DNA of 64,000 bases from Lactiplantibacillus modestisalitolerans (GCF_005405425.1 NZ_BJEA01000016.1:1-64000); one strand, 5' to 3'; shown: positions 44,068-53,723, counted from the stretch's first letter. Notes: generated by a model not told the origin, from the sequence alone. Program-made: numbers and translations.

Positions 44068-45942
44068 CTATTCTTTTGGTTGTGCTTTAGCTTGCGCTTT
44101 AGCAGGTTTTCGCTTGGGAACCCGGTGCGTCGTCGACTTTTGATTCGTTGGTCGTTTAGTCGCAGCCGTTGATTTCTTAGCGGCCTTCTGCTTATCAGCT
44201 GCCTGCCGGCCCTTTGATTGGCCCGCATTCGCTTTGTCAGCCGCTTGCGTTTTGGCCTTTTTCGCGTGGCGGTGATGATGCTGATTAACTTCCATAATTA
44301 CCGGCAAAATCACTGGGTGACGCTTCGTCTGATCCCATAAATAATGGTTTAGTTTTTCACGGACCGCCTGCTTGAGGTGTCCCCAATCAAACTCCTTGTT
44401 ATCCAAGTTTGATTGCACGGTCGCCCGCACCAATTCAGCACTTTCCTGCATCAAATCCTTACTGGTCTTAACGTAAACAAAGCCGCGGGACGTAATTTTC
44501 GGCGTCGCAATAATTTTTTTCTTCTTCCGGTCAATCGTAACGACTGCCACGAAAATACCATCTTCAGATAAAATTTTGCGGTCGCGCAACACAATGTTCC
44601 CGATGTCACCAACACCAATCCCATCAATCATGGTGTCGCCAACTTCAATCGAGCCCGCCAAGTGCATTTCTTCGCCATCATATAATAGTTGATCACCTTT
44701 AGATGTGATGAAGATATGGTCGGCCGGAATCCCAACTTCCTTGGCAAATTCCGCGTGGGCGTCTAAGAGCCGATATTCCCCTTGAATCGGGATAAAATAT
44801 TTAGGCTTCATTAGGTCCATCATTAATTGTAAGTCCCGCTTAGTCGCGTTACCAGACGAATTCATTTCATCTGCAATGGCCTTCACGTCGGCACCAGCCC
44901 GATAAATAATATCACGCGTCTTGGCAACGACCGTTTCCATTGAATGGGACGGCGTTGTCGTAATAAAGACTAAGTCGCCCTTTTCAATATTAATCTTGCC
45001 CTCTTGCTTATTAGACATCCGCTGAAGTGCTTTAATGGGTTCCCCCATTCGTCCAGTTTGTAGAATAACCACTTGTGACGGATCTAACTTATCGACGGCT
45101 TTCAGTGGTACCAAGACATCGTCCGGCATTTGTAATTTACCTAATTTCAAGGCAGTCTTAACAATACTTTCGACGTCTCCCGGCATGAGTGCAACCTTCC
45201 GATTCGACTTAGCCGCCGCATCCAACACCTGTTGAATACGTAAAATATTGGACGCCACCGATGCCACAATAATGCGACCCTCATGATATTTAAACGTCTC
45301 CAAGACGTAAGCCGCAATTTCACGTTCACTAACTGGCTGCCCATAGTTTTCAGCACTGGCCGAATCACTGAGGAGCGCCAGAACGTGCTTCGACCCAATT
45401 TCTGCTAACCGGGCAAAGTCAGTTTTGTAATCACCAACGGCGGTTGGATCAAATTTAAAGTCGCCCGTATAAACAATTGGCCCCGCATCGGTTTGCAGGA
45501 CAATGCCCATTGAATCGGGAATTGAATGGGTTGTCCGGAAAAACGAAACGGTGACGTTACCAAAATCAATTTCCGTTTTTTCATTAATGATATGAAAATC
45601 ATTAAACTTTTTGGCCTTCGGATCTTTTTGTAACTGAATTTTTGCCAACTCAATGGTCAATTCAGAGCCGAAAACTGGGACGTTGAATTCACTTAGAAAG
45701 TATGGCAACGCACCAATTGCATCCGCATGACCATGCGTTAGAAATACCCCGACAATTCGGGACGCATTTTCCCGTAAATAGCTAAAATCTGGGATGACAA
45801 TGTCAATCCCTAGTAGCTCATTTTCCGGGTACTTCAAACCACAGTCTAAAATGTAGATATCGTCATCAACTTCGACTGCGTACATGTTTTTACCGTTTTC
45901 ACGAACCCCACCAAAGGGGGTAATTTGAATTTTACTACTCAA
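44068..45942 (-). CDS. rnjB: Ribonuclease J2-like protein (degenerate catalytic site)
   Basis: A 624-residue metallo-beta-lactamase/beta-CASP RNase J protein. The fold is complete (GGVRENGKN, LDCGLKYPE, TTHSIPDSMG, YTGDFKFD, TSRGFVYVK), but the metal ligands are not: the HxHxDH motif reads HGHADA (70-75, last His is Ala) and the H-x-S-G-H motif reads N361-S-S-G-N365. RNase J1 has these residues; J2 orthologues have lost several, so I assign J2, a partner of RNase J1 in mRNA decay. A Lys/Ala/Gln-rich tail of about 65 residues is probably RNA-binding. The start is a TTG at 45942 with AAGGTGA upstream, 15 bp after dapA. Confidence 0.85.
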   Translation of the reverse strand: MSSKIQITPFGGVRENGKNMYAVEVDDDIYILDCGLKYPENELLGIDIVIPDFSYLRENASRIVGVFLTHGHADAIGALPYFLSEFNVPVFGSELTIELAKIQLQKDPKAKKFNDFHIINEKTEIDFGNVTVSFFRTTHSIPDSMGIVLQTDAGPIVYTGDFKFDPTAVGDYKTDFARLAEIGSKHVLALLSDSASAENYGQPVSEREIAAYVLETFKYHEGRIIVASVASNILRIQQVLDAAAKSNRKVALMPGDVESIVKTALKLGKLQMPDDVLVPLKAVDKLDPSQVVILQTGRMGEPIKALQRMSNKQEGKINIEKGDLVFITTTPSHSMETVVAKTRDIIYRAGADVKAIADEMNSSGNATKRDLQLMMDLMKPKYFIPIQGEYRLLDAHAEFAKEVGIPADHIFITSKGDQLLYDGEEMHLAGSIEVGDTMIDGIGVGDIGNIVLRDRKILSEDGIFVAVVTIDRKKKKIIATPKITSRGFVYVKTSKDLMQESAELVRATVQSNLDNKEFDWGHLKQAVREKLNHYLWDQTKRHPVILPVIMEVNQHHHRHAKKAKTQAADKANAGQSKGRQAADKQKAAKKSTAATKRPTNQKSTTHRVPKRKPAKAQAKAQPKE

Positions 45943-45957
45943 TTATTTCACCTTGAT

Positions 45958-46833
45958 TCATTTAATGTTTAACGTTGTGAACAGCTGATTAGCTTGTTCA
46001 TCATTTAGCGGTAAAATCGGCAACCGTGGTTCACCAACGGGCTGACCGAGATGGTTCAACGCCGCTTTAACTGGTGATGGTGACGGTGCACTAAACAAAG
46101 CTGCCATCTTAGGGGTTAAATCCCGTTGGTACTTAGCAGCTTTCGCAATTTCACCCTTTTCAACGGCTTGGAACATGGCCGTCATTTCATCCCCATAAAT
46201 ATGACTGGCAACTGAAATAACACCCGCACCGCCAATCTCCTTAGCGGCCAAGCTCTGTGCATCTTCACCAGTATAAACTAAGAAATTAGCGGGTGCGTTT
46301 TCAACGATGGCGCCAAATTCGTCCATCGACGTGCACTGCTTAATCCCAATAATATTCGGGTTTTGTGCCAAAGTTAAGACCGTTTGAACGTCCATTTTAA
46401 CGATGACCCGTCCCGGAATATTATAAATGATAACGGGAAGGCCACCCTGATCAGCAACCGCCGTAAAGTGCGCGATCATGCCCGCCTGGTCCGGCTTATT
46501 GTAATAAGGAACCACGACTAAGGCCGCATCGATTCCCTCAATCTGGCTAACCCGCTTCGTAAACGCAATGGTTGCCGCCGTACTGTTAGAACCAGTCCCA
46601 GCAACAATCGGCACGCGCCCAGCAACGATTTGCGCAGTTTTAGTTAATAACGCAACCTTTTCATCGTCCGTTAAGGTCGGGGCTTCGCCAGTAGTGCCCC
46701 CAACGATCAACCCCTGAGTACCATGGGCTAACAAATGTTCAATCAGGCTTTTAAGGCGCGCATCGTCTAATTGCTGTTGCTCATCAAAGGGGGTTACCAT
46801 CGCAGTCATTAAATCAACATTTTCAAAGTTCAT
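45958..46833 (-). CDS. dapA: 4-hydroxy-tetrahydrodipicolinate synthase
   Basis: Condenses pyruvate with aspartate semialdehyde in the lysine/diaminopimelate pathway, needed for peptidoglycan. The 291-residue TIM-barrel shows GGTTGEAPTL (about 44-53), YYNKPDQAG, the catalytic Tyr in IIYNIPGR (about 135) and Schiff-base Lys in IIGIKQCTS (about 163). GAGGAG precedes the ATG. It is followed within 15 bp by rnjB, an operon pairing also seen in other Firmicutes. Confidence 0.96.
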   Translation of the reverse strand: MNFENVDLMTAMVTPFDEQQQLDDARLKSLIEHLLAHGTQGLIVGGTTGEAPTLTDDEKVALLTKTAQIVAGRVPIVAGTGSNSTAATIAFTKRVSQIEGIDAALVVVPYYNKPDQAGMIAHFTAVADQGGLPVIIYNIPGRVIVKMDVQTVLTLAQNPNIIGIKQCTSMDEFGAIVENAPANFLVYTGEDAQSLAAKEIGGAGVISVASHIYGDEMTAMFQAVEKGEIAKAAKYQRDLTPKMAALFSAPSPSPVKAALNHLGQPVGEPRLPILPLNDEQANQLFTTLNIK

Positions 46834-46862
46834 GAATTAAAAACTCCTCTATTAAGTTTTAC

Positions 46863-46878
46863 GAGTATCAATATACTC
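46863..46878. promoter_or_regulatory. Palindrome in the dapA leader
   Basis: GAGTAT-CAAT-ATACTC, a perfect 6-bp inverted repeat about 30 bases before the dapA start. Could be an operator or a small leader hairpin. No lysine riboswitch is visible. Confidence 0.4.
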
Positions 46879-46948
46879 ATACCGAATAAGTAACTCTCCT
46901 TAGTTTATCACATTTTAAACTAAAGCAATAGCTAGACCGTTTACACCA

Positions 46949-48178
46949 TCAGCCTTCTGCCCGACCGCGTGAACGCCGTAAGTAATGCCACCACAGCAGA
47001 ACCACACCCAGTTCAAGTAGCGCCGTCACCAAAAAGATCGGTTGGTACCCCCACTGATTAGCGACCACCACCGCCAATCCGGGGCCCACCACGTTACCGG
47101 TGGCCTGTGCCGACTGGTTCAAACTAAAAACCCGACCAAAGGTGGCCCGGGGGACGTGCTCAACCGTGATTACCTGCAACGCGGGTAGCAAGGCAGCATC
47201 TGCGACCCCTAAAAGTAAGCGCAGTACAAAAACTTGTAGCGGCGACTGCGCCCAGCTCGTTAATAACAAATCCAATCCCGCTCCGCTCAGAAAGACCAGC
47301 AAACATCGCTGGGCCCCAAACCGGTCGATTAACTGGCCAACCCACCCAGCCATTAAAATGGTCGCAATCCCTGGTGCTGCGGCAATCAGCCCGGTCATCC
47401 ATAAAACGGTCTGGGTCGGCGCGCCCCGTTCCAATTCTGCCACGAATAAACTTAATAACGGGGTAATGGCGTTCGTTGTCGCCTGAATCACGAGTAACGA
47501 ACTAAACAACGCCAATAAAAACGGAGCCCCCAGTTGGCGTAAGACGGGCCGCAGCGGCGGTAACGCCGCCCGGCTAATTGGCGTTACCTCCTCCGTGACT
47601 CCCCAAAGGGTGAGGCCAAATACGAGCGCCATCAAAAAACTAGTCACGATAAACGCTCCCCGGTAGCCAACCGTCGCCGCTAAACCACTTCCTAACAGCG
47701 GTCCTAATAGGCTACCACTGATTGCGCCAGTCACCAATTTACTGAGCAGTTGGCCTCGGCGCTGAGCCGGCACCGTCAGTGACAGCAGGGCGTTTGCATT
47801 ATTGATATAGCCTGAAAACACCCCCTGCAACGCTCGTAGCAATAGTAGTACCGCTACGTTAGGGGCCAGCCCCACCCCTAAAATAGTCAGTGACATCATT
47901 CCAGAAGCGCGTAAGCACATTAACTTACGCCCCTTTTGATCCGCTAAGCGTCCCCACAAAGGTGCAACCAGCGCCTTGCAAGCGTACGTCACGCCAAACG
48001 CCGCCGCCCCTAAAAAATTTAGTTGTGCAGTGGTAAAGGTTCCTAATGTTTGGATATAAAGTGCAATAAATGGTAGCGTCATCGCGTTACCAAGATCGGT
48101 AATCAAACTACCAAACCATAAAATACGAAAATTCCGGGTTAGCGTCGGACTTTTAATCAACCTAATCGCCTCAATCAT
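46949..48178 (-). CDS. MFS transporter (12-span, efflux-type)
   Basis: A 409-residue membrane protein with about twelve hydrophobic spans and the MFS motif A as GRLADQKGRKLM (about residues 76-87) plus its repeat GQLIDRFGAQRC after the central loop. The LLRALQGVFSGYINNANA region resembles motif B of multidrug exporters. Substrate unknown. The ribosome site is weak. It lies 115 bp upstream of dapA without a terminator between them; they may be partly co-transcribed, but no functional link is evident. Confidence 0.88.
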   Translation of the reverse strand: MIEAIRLIKSPTLTRNFRILWFGSLITDLGNAMTLPFIALYIQTLGTFTTAQLNFLGAAAFGVTYACKALVAPLWGRLADQKGRKLMCLRASGMMSLTILGVGLAPNVAVLLLLRALQGVFSGYINNANALLSLTVPAQRRGQLLSKLVTGAISGSLLGPLLGSGLAATVGYRGAFIVTSFLMALVFGLTLWGVTEEVTPISRAALPPLRPVLRQLGAPFLLALFSSLLVIQATTNAITPLLSLFVAELERGAPTQTVLWMTGLIAAAPGIATILMAGWVGQLIDRFGAQRCLLVFLSGAGLDLLLTSWAQSPLQVFVLRLLLGVADAALLPALQVITVEHVPRATFGRVFSLNQSAQATGNVVGPGLAVVVANQWGYQPIFLVTALLELGVVLLWWHYLRRSRGRAEG

Positions 48179-48292
48179 TTAATCTATCGCCCACTATAGC
48201 GAACACTCGTTTGTTGATGGTTGATTTTATGTATAGTTTATGTAAAGGACGTTTACGACCCGGGAATCCGCTTAACGAACCGGTAATTAGAC

Positions 48293-48326
48293 AAAAAAAG
48301 GCACCACCCATTCGGGTAGTGCGCTT
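48293..48326 (-). terminator. Terminator of rpsO
   Basis: Minus strand stem GCACTACCCG/CGGGTGGTGC with a 3-4 base loop, followed by seven T residues, 11 bp after the stop. Confidence 0.88.
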
Positions 48327-48336
48327 AATTTCATAA

Positions 48337-48606
48337 TTAACGACGAAGACCAAGGCTCTTGATCAAATCGCGGTAACGGTTAACGTCTTCTTTACGAAGG
48401 TAAGCTAACAAGTTACGACGGTGACCAATTTTCTTCATCAAACCGCGTTGTGAATGAAAATCCTTCTTGTGAACACGGATATGTTCGTTCAGTTCGTTAA
48501 TGTCTTCCGTTAAAACTGCAACTTGGACTTCAACTGAACCAGTGTCGCCTTCATGACGGCCATACTTATTAATAAGTTCCGTCTTCTTTTCGCGTGAAAT
48601 TGCCAT
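48337..48606 (-). CDS. rpsO: 30S ribosomal protein S15
   Basis: An 89-residue ribosomal protein that binds the central domain of 16S rRNA. The sequence is fully characteristic ([20 protein letters not shown] at the start, [20 protein letters not shown] near the end). The ATG at 48606 has AAAGGTGG upstream; the frame stays open much further but that part is leader. The leader of roughly 110 bases may carry the autogenous S15 binding structure known in other bacteria, not verified here. Confidence 0.98.
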   Translation of the reverse strand: MAISREKKTELINKYGRHEGDTGSVEVQVAVLTEDINELNEHIRVHKKDFHSQRGLMKKIGHRRNLLAYLRKEDVNRYRDLIKSLGLRR

Positions 48607-48770
48607 GTGTTTCAACCACCTTTCAAATAATTGCCCTAAACTGAGTAAATCGTCGGTGGTGCGCGAAAAACTAAGTAAAGGGTTGCTGAACACTTGATAT
48701 AGTTTAGCAAAGCAAGCAGTAAAAAGCAAGCACCAACGCATATCAAGATAAATTACTTTACACTTAACTA

Positions 48771-48799
48771 TTGCATTCAAGCCGGCGCTTATGTATAAT
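48771..48799 (+). promoter_or_regulatory. Promoter of rpsT
   Basis: TTGCAT (-35), 17-bp spacer, TATAAT (-10), 35 bases before the ATG. Divergent from the rpsO promoter region (minus strand TTGCTT, 17 bp, TAAACT around 48700-48735). Confidence 0.8.
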
Positions 48800-48833
48800 A
48801 GCATTTGTTGAAAAAATGATGGAGGTGAATCTG

Positions 48834-49088
48834 ATGCCAATTATCAAATCCGCTATTGAACGCGTGAAAACAAACAATAAAGCAAACGCCCGTAACACTG
48901 CACAAATGAGTGCAATGCGGACCGCTGTTAAAAAATTCGAAAATGCTAAAACTGCTGGCGCTGACAACGTCGATGACTTATACGTCGCAGCCGTAAGTGC
49001 TGTTGACAAAGCCGCTTCTAAGGGGCTCATCAAACGTAATAAAGCTGCCCGTGACAAGTCACGGATGGCTGCACGTTACGCCAAGTAA
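48834..49088 (+). CDS. rpsT: 30S ribosomal protein S20
   Basis: An 84-residue helical 16S rRNA-binding protein, with [29 protein letters not shown] and [16 protein letters not shown] typical of S20. GGAGGTG lies 6 bases before the ATG at 48834; the open frame starts earlier but includes the promoter. It is monocistronic and divergent from rpsO. Confidence 0.98.
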   Translation: MPIIKSAIERVKTNNKANARNTAQMSAMRTAVKKFENAKTAGADNVDDLYVAAVSAVDKAASKGLIKRNKAARDKSRMAARYAK

Positions 49089-49095
49089 TAATTAG

Positions 49096-49126
49096 AACGC
49101 CGAAGCTTCGCGCTGGCGTTTTTTTA
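49096..49126 (+). terminator. Terminator of rpsT
   Basis: Stem AACGCC/GGCGTT with inner GAAGC-TTC, followed by seven T residues. Confidence 0.85.
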
Positions 49127-49137
49127 TACCATTATTT

Positions 49138-49187
49138 TAGGGGCTTCACAATGCAAACGATTTTGCATTGTGAAGCCCCTATTTTTA
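49138..49187. terminator. Terminator of the com-holA operon
   Basis: Stem of about 20 bp (AGGGGCTTCACAATGCAAA arm and complement) between convergent rpsT and holA. The right side overlaps the holA stop; an ATTTTTA tail on the plus strand and TAAAATAATGG on the minus. Confidence 0.85.
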
Positions 49188-50213
49188 TGCCCGCCGACCA
49201 CTCACAACGCGCCGTTCATTTACAAATTGAACCATGAATAATTCAAATAAAAGCTCCGGGTCCCGTTGGGTCGTCTTCATTTGGTTTTCAGTCTTTAATA
49301 GTCCTAAGTAAGCTGCTCGCAACGCAGCCTGATCAAAATGCCGCACAACTTGCATGGCTAACTTAACCCGGTACGGGTGCACCTTCAACGTGCTTGCCAG
49401 ACTTCCTTGACTATACCCCGCCCGCGCTAATATTTTTACCTGTAGTAAAAGTCGAAATTGGCCAAGTAAAATGGCGTTAATTTTCAACGGCGCTTCCTGG
49501 GCCGCCACCAAGTCGTGATACAACGCCACGGCCGCTTGCGTTTGGTACCGTAAAACATGATTGACCAGATCAAAGACGTTTTGAGTCAGGGACTTCGTAA
49601 CCAACGCGTCCACTGCCGCTAGTTCAATCCGCTGGGTTTGCGCCGCGTAGATCATTAATTTCGGTAATTGCCCCATAATTAACCCTAGTTGCCCATCCGT
49701 CCGATTCATCAGCTCTTGAAAAGCATCCTGGTCAATACTGATTTGCTTTGCATCCAGTGCCGTTTGCACGTACTGCCGCGTTTCGCGCTCCGAAACTTGA
49801 TTGATTTCAATGATGGTGGCCTGCTTTTTCAGTGTTTTAACCAGTTTTTTTCGCGCATCCAACTTATCATAAGGCGCAATTAGCACCAGGATCGTACTCG
49901 GTTCAGGATGCTCGAAGTAACGCTGTAAGCTCTCCAGATCATGGTCCACTTTACTTTTTTTATTTTCACCGGTCAAAAAGTACGGGTGGTTTACAAAAAC
50001 CAGCCGCCGTTCACCAAAAAACGGTGCGGACATGGCATCGTCCAACGCAACGGCAACCGGAGTCGTTTCCATATCATAACGACCGACGTTCATCGTCCGT
50101 TCTTCGCTCGGAATTAATTCTATTAGTTGGTGCCTTAATTGATCAGCTAAATAATCCACTTTTCCTAAGATAACGTAAAGCGGTGCTATTTTACCCGCGC
50201 GAATGGTTTTCAA
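49185..50213 (-). CDS. holA: DNA polymerase III subunit delta
   Basis: Clamp-loader subunit that opens the sliding clamp. The 342 residues match HolA: LYVILGKVDYLADQLRHQL at the start, DDAMSAPFFGERRLVFVNHP near 60, VLIAPYDKLDARKKLVK near 110 and LLGQFRLLLQVK near 250. The start appears to be a TTG at 50213, inside the last 23 bases of comEC, without a good ribosome site, so translation is likely coupled to comEC. Last gene of the run comEA-comEB-comEC-holA. Confidence 0.92.
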   Translation of the reverse strand: MKTIRAGKIAPLYVILGKVDYLADQLRHQLIELIPSEERTMNVGRYDMETTPVAVALDDAMSAPFFGERRLVFVNHPYFLTGENKKSKVDHDLESLQRYFEHPEPSTILVLIAPYDKLDARKKLVKTLKKQATIIEINQVSERETRQYVQTALDAKQISIDQDAFQELMNRTDGQLGLIMGQLPKLMIYAAQTQRIELAAVDALVTKSLTQNVFDLVNHVLRYQTQAAVALYHDLVAAQEAPLKINAILLGQFRLLLQVKILARAGYSQGSLASTLKVHPYRVKLAMQVVRHFDQAALRAAYLGLLKTENQMKTTQRDPELLFELFMVQFVNERRVVSGRRA

Positions 50214-52485
50214 GGCCTGCTGAGCGTTGATATAAATTACCCTCTTTCAAAAATGTTTGCCACCGTTCTGGACGACCACCCCCGTACCAATACGTGATCA
50301 TCCCCTGTTGGGCAGTTGAATACGTCCAGATTTGCTGTTGACGTAACGTTTCCAACGTACTGGCATTCGGGTGACCGTAACGGTTATGCCGCCCAACGGA
50401 TAGAATACCAATTTGGACGCCGAGTTGCTGAAGCACCCCCGGGTCCGAAGCGGTCCGACTACCGTGATGTCCTAATTTTAACACGGACACCCGTAAATCG
50501 GGAAACTGCTTCATAATGGCCCGCTCACCCGGTCGGTCTAAATCGCCCGTAAACATAAAGGTTCGCCGACCAAACTGACCGCTCACAGCCAACGAGTCCG
50601 CATTCTCAGCAGTCCCCGGTTTAAACGGATGCCGGACGGTTAAACCATCCGCGAACCGCTGACCGGCCAGGGCCTCAATCACTTGCGGGGGCCGGCGGAC
50701 GACGTTTAATAGTCGCTGGAATTTAGGCAAGTGCGCCATTCCAGCCGGGACAACTACTTGTTTAACCCGCATCAACCGCAACAAAGCCCCGAAATCTCCC
50801 ATATGGTCAACGTCTTTATGGGTCAAATAAACGCGATCTAGCTGCGTAATTCCTAAACGGTGGAGGTAATTAACGGTAATGCTTTCCACCCTTGGCCGGC
50901 GATATTGATCAGTCTGCTTCCAGGCTGGTTGGGGAAACTTCAATTGGCCGCCCGTATCAATCAAACTAACTTGGCGGTTGAACGGTCGACGAATTAGAAT
51001 CGAATCGCCTTGCCCAACGTCAATAAAGTGAACCGCTCCCCGTAACGGATAGTGCAACGTAATGGCGAGCGCCAAGTAAGCTAACAGTAGCGATTGGTAT
51101 CGCCGCCAACTGGGCCGACGCAGGGTCCAGAGCGTTAATAATCCTAGTCCCCAGCCCCACACCGCGTTTGGTTGACCGACCGTTAACAAGCCGGGAAGTT
51201 GCCCAACTGCCACTAACCCGGCTTGAAAATGGCTAAGTAACCATTCAATCGGGGGCGTTACCGCGGGATTTATTAATCCGAAAACGGTGCCGCCAATGGT
51301 TGCCGGAAAAATAACCGCTCCAAACAGTGGCGCAATTAAGACGTTAATGAGCAAGCTTAAAACGTGCCATTGCGCCGTAGCAATCAGTAACAACGGCAAA
51401 CTGACAAGTTGCACGTTGAGTGCTAATTGCCACGGTGAGCGGTGCGGCACTAGTAATAACAGTAGCGCTAAGCCGTAGCTAAGTTGCCCGCCAAGCTGGC
51501 CTAGCACCCCCGGATCCGTAATCAACCCAATTAAGAGGGCCGCACTCCAGCCGCTCAAAGCACTATGGCGCTGATGACTCAGCCGCTGCCATACCAGTGG
51601 TAAGCCAGCCGTTAAAACCGCTCGCTGTAAGCTAGCCGCGCCCCCACCCAATATCAGGTATGCGGGTAGCAATCCCAATAACCAATTGGTCGTCGCCTGT
51701 TCACTTAAATGCAGTCGAATCAATCCCCAGCGAAGCATGCTGATCAAAAGAATCACGTGCATGCCCGACAAGCTAAATAAATGGAGTAATCCCAACTCAC
51801 GCACCGGTGCCATTTCAGTTTGGAAGTCAGCCGGCCGCATACCAATCAATAAACTGAGCGCGTACCGCCGTAATGTCGGCGGTAACCGTTCGCAGGCTAG
51901 CGCAAACTGTTTACGATACCGATGCAACTGCGCTGCGGGCCACTGCCAACCAGTCACCTTAAGCGGCGCCCACTGATAATGGTCTGCTAGCTGCAATTGA
52001 TACAAAACACCCTGACCCCGGTAATACTTAGGGGCATCAAATTGCCCTGGATTAGTTGGCGGTGCCACTGGCCCAAGCGTGCCTTGAACGCGCCATTCAG
52101 TCGTGGTTGTGACCGTTTGAAGCTGATGCTGATCCGCTGGACGAGCAATGCGACCATATGCAATCACCCGCCCCTTGCCCGCAACGGTCCCTAGCAGCTG
52201 CAACTGGTCCCCGCGAACGCGAACATCATCGGGTGCCACTACCATCCGGGTCGTTACCGTTGTCGGCATCTGAGCTTGTGCGTATTGAAAGCGTTGTCCT
52301 TGCCAACCAAACCAACCCATCATGAGTCCGGTAACGCTTAGGGTGGTCATTAAAATCACCCGATTTTGAGTCCGGTAAGCGCGGACAAGCCACAAGCCTA
52401 ATAACCCGGCCGCCACCCACTGATCTGCAACCAACCAACTGCTGAGTAACGCCGCAGCGATGGCGGCAAAAAACAGCGCCGTCAT
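50191..52485 (-). CDS. comEC: Competence protein ComEC, DNA-uptake channel
   Basis: Membrane channel for transformation, 764 residues. Order: N-terminal spans and OB-like DUF4131 region, the ComEC/Rec2 core (LFSLSGMHVILLISMLRWG, about 230-248, and a dozen spans to about 480), then a metallo-beta-lactamase domain (FIDVGQGDSILIRR, LTHKDVDHMGDFGALL, FTGDLDRPGE, LKLGHHGSRTAS) that may degrade one DNA strand. No frameshift, so the gene looks functional. Its ATG touches the stop of comEB (TAAATG) and lacks its own ribosome site, so it is translationally coupled. Confidence 0.94.
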   Translation of the reverse strand: MTALFFAAIAAALLSSWLVADQWVAAGLLGLWLVRAYRTQNRVILMTTLSVTGLMMGWFGWQGQRFQYAQAQMPTTVTTRMVVAPDDVRVRGDQLQLLGTVAGKGRVIAYGRIARPADQHQLQTVTTTTEWRVQGTLGPVAPPTNPGQFDAPKYYRGQGVLYQLQLADHYQWAPLKVTGWQWPAAQLHRYRKQFALACERLPPTLRRYALSLLIGMRPADFQTEMAPVRELGLLHLFSLSGMHVILLISMLRWGLIRLHLSEQATTNWLLGLLPAYLILGGGAASLQRAVLTAGLPLVWQRLSHQRHSALSGWSAALLIGLITDPGVLGQLGGQLSYGLALLLLLVPHRSPWQLALNVQLVSLPLLLIATAQWHVLSLLINVLIAPLFGAVIFPATIGGTVFGLINPAVTPPIEWLLSHFQAGLVAVGQLPGLLTVGQPNAVWGWGLGLLTLWTLRRPSWRRYQSLLLAYLALAITLHYPLRGAVHFIDVGQGDSILIRRPFNRQVSLIDTGGQLKFPQPAWKQTDQYRRPRVESITVNYLHRLGITQLDRVYLTHKDVDHMGDFGALLRLMRVKQVVVPAGMAHLPKFQRLLNVVRRPPQVIEALAGQRFADGLTVRHPFKPGTAENADSLAVSGQFGRRTFMFTGDLDRPGERAIMKQFPDLRVSVLKLGHHGSRTASDPGVLQQLGVQIGILSVGRHNRYGHPNASTLETLRQQQIWTYSTAQQGMITYWYGGGRPERWQTFLKEGNLYQRSAGLENHSRG

Positions 52486-52971
52486 TTACTGTTGGTTAAG
52501 TAAAATCTTGTCTAATCCCAACTGATCTAAATCATGTTGATCAAATTTAACTTGTTGTAACGCAACCCCCTTGCGCTTAATAAGCGCCATGGCGTAATCG
52601 TCATTATGATAATTACGTAAATAATGAATTTTCTTAATTCCGGCTTGTAACAGCATCTTCGTGCATTGTAAGCACGGAAAATCCGTGACGTAAATTTCCG
52701 CACCGTCCGTGGCCGCGCCAAACTTCGCACACTGCAGAATTGCATTCATTTCCGCATGAATCGTCCGAACGCAGTGTCCGTCAACTAAATAACAGCCTTC
52801 ATCAATGCAATGAACATCGCCCGTGACCGAACCGTTATAGCCACCGGCAATAATCCGTTTGTCCCGGACAATCGTTGCCCCCACCGATAACCGTTCACAC
52901 GTGCTCCGCGTCGCCAGTAGCACGGCTTGCATCATAAAATATTGATCCCAAGGAATTCGCTGCTTTTTCAT
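52486..52971 (-). CDS. comEB: dCMP deaminase family protein ComEB
   Basis: Zinc-dependent deaminase of 161 residues: zinc site HAEMNAI (His and catalytic Glu, about 71-77) and PCLQC (about 99-103), plus VGATIVRDKRIIAGGYNG at the start. By family it converts dCMP to dUMP; in B. subtilis comEB is not required for uptake in spite of its position. It lies 53 bp after comEA and abuts comEC. Confidence 0.94.
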   Translation of the reverse strand: MKKQRIPWDQYFMMQAVLLATRSTCERLSVGATIVRDKRIIAGGYNGSVTGDVHCIDEGCYLVDGHCVRTIHAEMNAILQCAKFGAATDGAEIYVTDFPCLQCTKMLLQAGIKKIHYLRNYHNDDYAMALIKRKGVALQQVKFDQHDLDQLGLDKILLNQQ

Positions 52972-53024
52972 TATAATTGCCTCACTTTCAATGACAGTAG
53001 TATACCAAATAGTCTGGCGGTGAA

Positions 53025-53723
53025 CTAGACACTCACTTTATCTTTATACTTTGCAACCGTTTTTTCACCAAAACCGGCAACGTTTTTTAAGTCATCGACC
53101 GATTTAAACGGACCGTGCTGTTGCCGATAATCAATAATTTTCTGGGCCTTCTTCGCGCCAATCCCCTGTAGCGTTTGGAGTGCCTGGGCGTCGGCGGTAT
53201 TCAAATTAACGCCAGCGCCGGAAGCCCCGCTTGCTTCCGTACTTGCACTAGTCGCGCCAACCGGCCCCGCGGAGGCCGCCGGAGCCGTCGTTGGCGGCAA
53301 AACGGGGTGCTGCTCCCCCTTCGCTGGTACGTAAATAACTTGCTGATCACGAACTTTAGCTGCCAAGTTAACCTGCTGTTGATCGGCCTGCGGTAACAAG
53401 CCCTGCGCCAAGCGAACAACGTCGGCAACCCGCATGCTTGCTTGAACCCGGTATAAACCGGGACGTTTAACCGCTCCCTTAATATCAACGTACGCCTCCG
53501 TAGCTGGCGCGGCGATTGAATTAGCCGTCCGCCCCGCTTGGTGCGACGCCGGTTTCCCAGCGGGCCGCGCCGCCGCTGAATGGGCTTGGGCCAACACATT
53601 AGCTGGTTGCGGTTCAGGCTGGGCTAACTGTCCCAGTCCCCAACCTATCGCCGTAATCAGCACCACAACCGCAACCAGTCCAACTTGCCAATGGGCCTTT
53701 AGCCAGAGCCACTTTTCCATCAT
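53025..53723 (-). CDS. comEA: Competence DNA receptor ComEA
   Basis: Membrane-anchored DNA-binding receptor at the cell surface. The 232 residues have an N-terminal membrane span (about 12-34), a Pro/Ala-rich linker, a SLBB domain (VDIKGAVKRPGLYRV, about 80-95) and a C-terminal double helix-hairpin-helix (NLNTADAQALQTLQGIGAKKAQ ... FKSVDDLKNVAGFGEKTV given here in part). The start is the ATG at 53723 with AAAGGTGG upstream. MITE copy 2 lies about 95 bp upstream of its start. Confidence 0.94.
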   Translation of the reverse strand: MMEKWLWLKAHWQVGLVAVVVLITAIGWGLGQLAQPEPQPANVLAQAHSAAARPAGKPASHQAGRTANSIAAPATEAYVDIKGAVKRPGLYRVQASMRVADVVRLAQGLLPQADQQQVNLAAKVRDQQVIYVPAKGEQHPVLPPTTAPAASAGPVGATSASTEASGASGAGVNLNTADAQALQTLQGIGAKKAQKIIDYRQQHGPFKSVDDLKNVAGFGEKTVAKYKDKVSV

